NCBI GenBank assembly: GCA_012719125.1 | Contig: JAAYAY010000016.1 | Coordinates: forward strand, 1-51,875 | Origin: Planctomycetaceae bacterium | GTDB lineage: Bacteria; Planctomycetota; Planctomycetia; Pirellulales; Thermoguttaceae | Direction of reading: 5' to 3' | Length of the DNA stretch: 51,875 nt | Shown: positions 1 through 7,300 of the stretch, piece after piece | Layout: every line of letters starts with the position of its first letter | How positions within the stretch are numbered: position 1 is the first letter of the stretch | The notes under the pieces: generated by a model | What the model saw: only the letters and a program-made list of their open reading frames with translations | The model's database searches: none | What the model was told of the DNA's origin: nothing | Position numbers and translations under genes: made by a program

Positions 1-122
1 ACAGATCATTCTCGGAATGGGCGCCGGACAGTGCGGCGGTAACCTGTTGGCCAGCGGCTTCGTCCCTTAGGCGTGCGATTCGGTCCTCCCGCCGGACAAA
101 TTAGACCTGTCCCGTTTAATTG
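1..122. repeat. Direct repeat A, copy 1 (partial)
   Basis: This segment is almost identical to 1066-1189, with a 2-base length difference in a C-rich run and a few substitutions. Its first 70 bases match the 3' part of the short sulfotransferase-like reading frame seen complete in copy 2, including the stop codon at 68-70. The last part contains a GGACA...TGTCC inverted pair and ends in a GTTTAATTG tail. The window edge cuts the left end, so the true size is unknown. It is probably a dispersed non-autonomous repeat or a solo remnant. Confidence 0.85.
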
Positions 123-222
123 CCCCCAGTGAAATGTGCATGGAAAGCAAAGACCTTTATAAGCTTCAGCGTAGCCGTGACGGGATGGAAACGCGCAATA
201 AGCTCCGCTAGAAGAGGACTCA

Positions 223-795
223 TTGAAAATGACTAGACAGCTTGCCCAAATTAAGAAAGAACTGATTCCCTGGATTCGCCATTGGGATGTGCTGGATGAA
301 AACGAGGAGCCGCAGCCACTGCCAGAGGGTATTCTCAAGGACCTTATCACACTTTGGGCTGAGAAACCGGACAACGAACCCTTGCTCCGCGAACTTCTGA
401 ATGTGCAGTGCCTTCTCGGCAATACATCCGCTGCCATCAGGCTCTTGAAGCGTATTATCGAGTTGCCAGGAAAAACGAAACCGAAACAGATAGTGCAGGA
501 CAAGATGCGACTGACCAACCTACAGAGAATGGAGCGTGGTGAGGAGACGAATATCTTCCTGTGTGAAATAGGGTTGTCTCGCACAGAATTCGTCAACCTC
601 GGGAGGTTCCTCGAGAAAGAGAGTGTAGCACAGGATAGAATCTCGGTATCGGATTATCCACTTTGCCACCAGTGGGCAGTTGAAGTGTCCGGTCGCACTG
701 AAGAAAACTGGCAGGCGTTGCGCACAAGCCTCTTCAACGCCGGAGCTTTCGGTGACTTTGGCGTCAGAGAAGCCTTCTTTGACCTCACAGACTGA
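223..795 (+). CDS. Hypothetical protein, helical, TPR-like
   Basis: The function is not recognised. The protein has about 188-190 residues with no signal peptide and no membrane segment. Residues about 45-85 have the spacing of a single TPR-like helix pair (LWAEKPDNEPLLRELL, then LLGNTSAAIRLLKRI), and the rest is a mixed acidic and basic soluble sequence. A TTG codon at 223 and an ATG at 229 are both possible starts. GAAGAGG at 211-217 is better spaced for the ATG. Third-position GC is clearly lower than in the giant gene downstream, which fits an accessory or transferred gene. It sits alone between the two copies of direct repeat A, so it may have been carried or trapped by that repeat. Confidence 0.6.
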   Translation: MKMTRQLAQIKKELIPWIRHWDVLDENEEPQPLPEGILKDLITLWAEKPDNEPLLRELLNVQCLLGNTSAAIRLLKRIIELPGKTKPKQIVQDKMRLTNLQRMERGEETNIFLCEIGLSRTEFVNLGRFLEKESVAQDRISVSDYPLCHQWAVEVSGRTEENWQALRTSLFNAGAFGDFGVREAFFDLTD

Positions 796-1065
796 GTTGC
801 GGATGCATGCGGGCATGTGGGGTCAACGCCGGACATCGGACACGAATAGCCTCCGTTCATCCATCCGATCAAGAATCGCCTGCTCGAAATTCTGGAACCC
901 CGCCCACTCCTCACTATTCCTTGGTCATTTGAATCTCCTCGTTCGTCATTCTGCCCACCGCGCGCCCATTGGACTCCCGCGTCCCCATCGTGTATAACGG
1001 GCAGCATCTTCCCGGGGCGGCAGACCCCCAGCAACTCCTCTCCACGACGGGCGGACCATGAAGCG
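796..1065. other. Intergenic region with a decayed reverse-strand gene fragment
   Basis: No complete gene is visible. On the reverse strand, 823-924 reads as about 33 protein-like codons (including EEWAGFQNFEQAILDRMDER) that end at a TGA. A second short frame just upstream (EEIQMTKE, then stop) could be joined to it by a frameshift. No family is recognised. It is best read as the 3' end of a degraded gene. Confidence 0.3.
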
Positions 1066-1135
1066 ACAGATCATTCTCGGAATGGGCGCCGGACAGTGCG
1101 GCGGTAACCTGTTGGCCAGTGGCTTCGCCCCTTAG
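1058..1135 (+). pseudogene. Truncated sulfotransferase-like N-terminus (25 codons)
   Basis: An ATG opens 25 codons beginning MKRQIILGMGAGQCGGNLLA and stops at TAG. The Gly-rich GMGxGxCGxxxLA pattern resembles the 5'-phosphosulfate-binding loop at the N-terminus of bacterial sulfotransferases (typically GxGxGRCGTxSLA). The key Arg and Thr are replaced and the rest of the enzyme is missing, so it cannot be functional. The same stop codon is present in the partial copy at the left window edge, which means the fragment was truncated before it was copied. The family assignment rests on this short motif only. Confidence 0.4.
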
Positions 1136-1189
1136 GCGTGCGATTCGGTCCCCTCCCGCCGGACAAATCAGACCTGTCCCGTTTAATTG
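1066..1189. repeat. Direct repeat A, copy 2
   Basis: This is the second copy of the approximately 122-base repeat that starts the window. It ends exactly where the giant-gene duplication unit begins (about 1190), so a repeat boundary and a duplication boundary coincide. It includes the GGACA...TGTCC inverted pair and the GTTTAATTG end. Confidence 0.85.
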
Positions 1190-1199
1190 TCCAAAACGC

Positions 1200-1227
1200 T
1201 TGCACGCCGTGCAATCGGAGATAGGAT
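1200..1227 (+). promoter_or_regulatory. Promoter of giant gene copy 1, with palindromic operator over -35
   Basis: TTGCAC (1200-1205), a 16-base spacer and TAGGAT (1222-1227) resemble a sigma-70 promoter. The -35 box is the left arm of a perfect palindrome, TTGCAC-GCC-GTGCAA (1200-1214). The copy 2 promoter has the same arms with a CCC centre, so the symmetry is kept although the centre changed. An operator overlapping the -35 element is the simplest reading. Confidence 0.5.
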
Positions 1228-1302
1228 GGATTTAGCCGGTCTCATGGGGGGGAACCAATGGGACCGTCCGGCTGGTCGCTTCAGAATACCGGGAGGTTCG
1301 TC

Positions 1303-4300
1303 ATGCTTCGGTTTACCTCCGTGCGCACCCAACTCTGGGTGACGCTGCTCCTTGCTTCTGCGCTTACGGTGCACGCCTTTTCCGCTGAGCCCGGTGAGGC
1401 CAAACGGCAACTTGACGACCCTGGAGTACCGAAGCCTCTGGCCCCTCCGATCGATGATTCGATCCGGCAACTCATGCAGGACCGCGACTACGGCGAGGCT
1501 CTGAAGGCGATCGACGCCGCCATGGTGAAGGAGGGGGTGCCGCTCGACTATCTGACCTACCTGAAAGGTCGAGCCCTGTTTCTCCAGGGCGAGCATGCCA
1601 AGGCCGCCCAGGTCTTGCGTTTGCTCGACGCTTCCTATCCCGAAAGCCCCTGGGGGCGGCGGGCGAGATTCGATGCGGCCCAGGCCTACGCCCGGCAGGG
1701 CGACTATCGAGAGGCGGAGGCCGTCTATCGTAAGGAGGCCGAATATCTGTTCGGCCCGGATCGGCGCCAACAGATTGCCGACGTCTACCTCGAATTCGCC
1801 GACGCGGCCTTTGCTCCTGAGGACAGCCAAACGGAACCGGATTACCGCAAGGCCCTTGAGTTCTACCTGGCGGCCCTCGAAGTTGCCCCAAAGCCCGACC
1901 GGCGCGTGGAAATCGAGATGCGGATCGCCCGGTGCCACCAGGAACTGGACGACACGGGCGCCGCGGCCGAGGAATATGCGAAGTTCATCGCGAGTTATCC
2001 CGACAGCGACATGGTCATCGACGCCCGATTCCGGCTGGGCCAGTGCCAGCTTGCCCAAGACCGGCCGGCCGAGGCGCGTCGGACCTGGCAGGACCTGCTG
2101 GCGGCGCACGCCGATTCCGATTCGCCCCGGATCGCCGAGGCCGCCTTCCGCCTGGCGGAAACGTGGGGCATTCCCAAGCCGGCGAGTGCGGCGGCGCTCG
2201 ACCTGGGCGTTGCCGCTCTGCGGTCGTTTCTGGAGCGGTTTCCCAAGCACGAAAACGCCGGCAAGGCCCGCCTGCTGATGGCCGAGAGCTACATGCACCA
2301 GCAGCGATTTGCCGAGGCCGTCGAGAGCCTGCAGGGCTTTCTTGACGACAAGCAGTTTGCCGGGAGCGACCAGATTCCCAACGCCCGCGACCTGCTCGGG
2401 CAGTGCTACCAGTTGCAGGAAGAGTATGACGACGCGATCCGGGTTTGGCGCCAGTTCCTGGTCGAGCATACGGCCGACGAACGTTGGAACACGGTCCAGC
2501 AGGAGATCATCGACACCGAGTATCTGCGGGCCGCGGATCGCTACGAGCGCAAGGAATTCGACAAGGCCCGGGACGGCTTCAGCAAGTTCCTCGCCCAGTA
2601 TCCGCTCGACGAGCGATGCCCGGGCATTCTGCTGCTGTTCGGTGAGATGGCCTATCGGGAGGAGAAATGGGACGACGCGATTGCCGCCTGGAAGCGAGTG
2701 GTTTCCAAGTATCCCGAGAGATACGAGGCGGGGGACGCCCAGTTCCGGATCGCCGAAACACTCGAAAAGAACCTGGGGAAGTTCGAGGAGGCCCTGAAGG
2801 CCTATCACGAGGCGAAAGTCGGCAGCAAGGCGGCCGACGCGAGGCAGGCGGTCGCCCGATTGACGGCAAAGCGTTTGACGGTCGTCACCGAACGGGTCTT
2901 TCGCACCGACGAACCGGCACGGCTCAAGCTGTCCACTCGGAACATCGAGTTGGTCACCGTCTGCGTTTACCCGATCGACATGGAGACCTATTTCCGCAAG
3001 ATGCACTGCGCCCCCGGCGTCGAGCAACTCGATATCGCCCTGATCGATCCGGAACAGACCATCGAGTTCCAGGTGCCGCAGTACGAGAAGTATCGCGAGA
3101 GCGACAGCACGATCGAGATTCCGTTCGGCGATCGGGCTGCCGGCGTCATGGCGGTGACCGTCAGCAGTCGGCGGCTTGAGGCCACGACGCTCGTGATCCG
3201 CAGCGATCTGGACGTGATCGTCAAGAGTTCCCGCGACGAGATGTTCGTGTTTGCCGAGAACATGCTTACGGGCAAGGCCTGGCCGGGCGTCAGGTTGCTG
3301 CTCTCCGACGGTCGGAGACTTCTGGCGGAGGGCGTGACGGCCGAAGACGGCGTCTTTCATCAGGCATTCGGGCAGCTTGCCGATGCGGAGGACGTCTCCG
3401 TGTTTGCCGCGGTCGGCGACCACATCGCCTCGAACTCGGTGGGATTGAGCGGTTTGACGGTCGCCCAGGGGTTGGAGGATGAAGGGTATCTCTACACGGA
3501 TCGTCCCGCCTATCGGGCCGGCGAGGAGGTCCACGTGCGTGGGTGGATCCGCCGCGTCGAGAGTGACAAGTATGTGGCCGACGGAGGCCGCAAGTTCGTT
3601 CTCGAAGTCTTCGACGTGCGCGATCGCATGTTGCGGCAGAAGGAAGTCGTCCTGAGCCGGTTCGGCGGATTTCACGACAGCTTCGAGTTGCCGGCGACGA
3701 GTCCCCAGGGGCAGTACCGGGTGACCGTGCGCGACGACGAAAAACACACCTATAGCGGCGCCTTTCTCGTCCACGAGTACAAACCCGAGCCGATCCGGCT
3801 CGTGGTCGATTGCCCGCGACGGGTTTTCTACCGCGGCGAAACGATCGAAGGAACGATCCGGGCCGAGCATTACTACGGCGCGCCGGTGGTGGGGAAAGAG
3901 ATTCAGTACAAACTGTCGGACGGCGAAATGCATACGGCGACCACCGACGACGAAGGGCTCGTCCGTTTCTCGTTCCCGACCCGAGAGTACAGCGAACAGC
4001 AGACGCTTGTTCTGTGGGCGTCGCTTCCCGAGAAGAATCTGGACACGACGGTGGATTATTTTCTTGCCGCCCAAGCCTACTGGATTATGCTCTCCACTTC
4101 TCGGCCGCTCTTTCTTGCGGGCGAGTCCTTCGAGGTGACCGCCAAGACGTTTACGCCCGAGGGCAAGCCCGTGGGCCAGCCGCTCACGCTCAAAGTCCTG
4201 GAGCGAACCGAGGTGGGCGGCAAGATCGGCGAGCGGCTCGTGGAAACGCTCGAATTGACGACTGGTGAAGCCGATGGGGTTGGGCGGGTGACCGTCACGG

Positions 4301-7300
4301 TGAAAGAGGGGGGGCGCTATGTCCTTCGCGTCGAAGGTACCGACCGGTTCGAGAACCCCGTGTCGGGACGGGCCGATGTGACGATCTCGGGCGACGACGA
4401 CGAGATCCGGCTGCGGATTCTCGCCGATCGCCACACCTACAAGGCGGGCGATCGGGCCGACATCCCGCTCCACTGGCGAGGCGCTCCGGCCCTGGCCCTG
4501 GTCACCTTCCAAGGGGCCAAGATTCTCGACTACCGGCTCGTCGAGTTGAAGACCGGGCGCAACAACCTGCCGGTCGACTTCGACGCCGATCTGGCGCCCA
4601 ATTTCGAGTTGGCCGTGGCGCTCATGACGGACGGCGATCGAAAGGCGGACGCGAAGACCGCGGCAAAACGTTTTCACGAAGCCAACTCGCCGTTCACCGT
4701 CGAGCGAGACCTGGTAGTGAAAATGAAGTGGAAATCGGCCGGCGGTGAGAAGGAGTCTGTGCGGCCGGGCGATCAACTGGAAGTAACGCTCACGACGACC
4801 GATCCCCAGGGCAAGCCGGTGGCGGCCGAGGTTAGTTTGGCCATGATCGAGCAATCGCTGCTCGATCGGTTTCAGTGGCTTACGCCGGACGTGTCGGCCG
4901 TCTTCCGCGGGAGCCGGCGAGAGCCGCAGATGCGAACCGAGTCGAGCATCTGTTTCACTTATCGGCCCGAGACCGTTCGGATCAATGCGAGACTTCTCAG
5001 CGAGCAGGAACGGATCGAGATCACTGCGGAGGAGGCAGAGAGCCGCCGTTTGGCCGCGGAAAGCGACATGTACGGCGGCTCGTCGGGGCTCGGCGGTTTG
5101 GGCGGGGTGAATATTCCCGCGGGCGGCGGGATGGGAGGTATGGGCGGCTTCGCCGCAGGGGGTGGGGGATTTGGCTCGGGGGCGCGAGTAACTCCCCCGC
5201 CTCCCCCGTCCGACGACCCGTTCGCGAGCCCCGTTCCCAGCGACAACCCATTCGGGTCGGCAACTGCGTCCGCCGGCGATCCGTTCGGCAGGCCCGCTAC
5301 GCCCGAGGCAGCCGACCCGTTTGGGGGTATTCCTGTCCGGATGGGGCCCGATAGCCGTTTGGATTTGACCATCCGGCAGACAGAACAAGTGCACGACGAA
5401 TCGCCTCCCGTACCTCAACTCTCCAAAGCGCAGCCAGAGCCCACCGGCAAATCCCAGTCGCTCGCCTACTGGAATCCGACCATCCTGACGAACGAGAACG
5501 GGCAGGCGACGGCATCCATTGCCGTGCCGCAGCAGTCGACGGCCTGGTGCCTGCTGGCCAAGGGCATCACGGTCGACACACTCGTGGGCGAAACGGAGGA
5601 ATCGCTGGTCGTCAAGAAAGACCTGTTCGGCCAGATGCGGCTGCCGCCGGCCTTCACCGACGGCGACCTGGCGGAGATTCCCATCTCCGTGTATCACGAG
5701 GCCCTGAACAGCGGTCCGGTCGAGGTGATTCTGAAGACCACCGTCGGCGGCCGGTCGGTAGAAGACTCGCAGAAGATCGACGTCGACAAGAAGGGAATCA
5801 CGAAGGTCGCCTTCCGACGTGAGTTCCGGATTCCAGGGCATGATGATCTTGGCAAGGAAGTCCCGTCCGGTGCCGGTTCACAGATCGAGTTCGAGCTTTC
5901 CGTCAAGTCGGGTGATTACGTTGATCGGGTCAGTCGGACCCTGCCGCTGCTCCCCTATGGAGCGACCATCGTGGTGCGCTGTGGCGGGTCGGCGACCGGC
6001 GACACGAGCACTTGGATCGAGCCGCCGAAATCGATGCCGCCGGCTTCGCCGAGCCTTCAGATCACCGTCGGCCCGACCGTCCAGCGGAGCCTGTTGGATA
6101 CCGTGCTCGGGCCGCCGACTTCAATCGGTCTCGATCCGTTCGTGTACGGCTCACCTGCCGAAAGCAGTGCATCCGACCTGATGGCCGGCCTGGCCTTGCA
6201 GGACCTGCTGGTGAAGACCGAGGCCTCGGATCGTCCGGAGATGCTCGAACTCGATCGGCGGATTCGGTCCGCAATCGCCTCACTCATTGCGTCGCAGAGA
6301 GACGACGGAGCCTGGAGTTGGACCGGCGGGGGCAACACGGCCGACCGCAACACGACGGCCTACGTGGTCTGGTCGCTGAGCCTGGCTCGGACCGCCGGTT
6401 TCCGGGTACCCGACGACGGCTACAACAAGGCCGTACAGTACCTGCAGAACAGCATCACAACGACCGACAATGCCGACCACGCGGGCAAGGCCCTTCTCCT
6501 TCATGCGGCAACCGTGGCCGGCCGGGCCGATTTCAACCTGGCCAACCGCCTGTATCGCCTGCGGGAAACGCTCTCCACCGCGGCCCTGCTCCACCTCGCC
6601 CTGACGTTTGCGGCCATGGATCGCGGGGAGACCGCAACGGAGCTTCTGAAGCTGGCGGCGGAACGAAAACTCGACGGCGACGCCGGCCAATCGGTCGATG
6701 GCGCGTACGCCCTGGTCGAGCTTCGGTCGCTCCACGCGCTGGCCCTTCAGCAAGTGGCTCCCGCCTCGCCGGAAGCCAAGGCGTCGGTCGACTGGCTGCT
6801 GGCCAATCGCTCGGGAACCCGCTGGTCGCCCGATCGGGCCACGGGCCCGGCCGTGGCGGCTCTCTGCCGGTGGTTCGGCACGAACCGCTTTGAAACGGAG
6901 AAGTACCGTCTCGACGTCTTTGCGGGCGACACCAAGGTCCGCACGCTCGACGTCGATGCCGCGTCGCCGAGCCAGGTCGTCGATGTTCCGGCTTCGCTCG
7001 TTGCGAATGGCCGGCAGCAGATCCGTTTCCAGATGACGGGCCGGGGACGCTACACCTACCAGTGCACGCTGAGCGGCTTTGTGCCGGCCGAGAAGCTCAG
7101 CAGCACGACCCAAGCCTGGATTGCCCGGCGGATCTACGAGCCCGCTCCCCTGGAGGTCGACGGCAAGGAAATCGCTCGCGGTTTCAGCATCCTCGAAGGG
7201 AGCTATAAGAGTTTTCGCAACCCGGCCACGCAACTCCCGGTGGGGCGGCGAGCCATCGTGCTCCTGGGGCTTCAGCGGCGCAGCGCGACGACTCCCGCTG

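Noticed and set aside
1258-1302. Longer start of the giant protein (15 extra residues)
   Set aside because: The ATG is ACG in copy 2, the extra residues precede the signal peptide, and the ribosome-binding site fits 1303.
1183-5841. A 1,552-codon open frame on the minus strand, opposite the giant gene
   Set aside because: It mirrors the plus-strand gene in a GC-rich genome where antisense stops are rare. Its translation is His/Leu/Gly/Arg-rich without any domain, and the same happens opposite copy 2.
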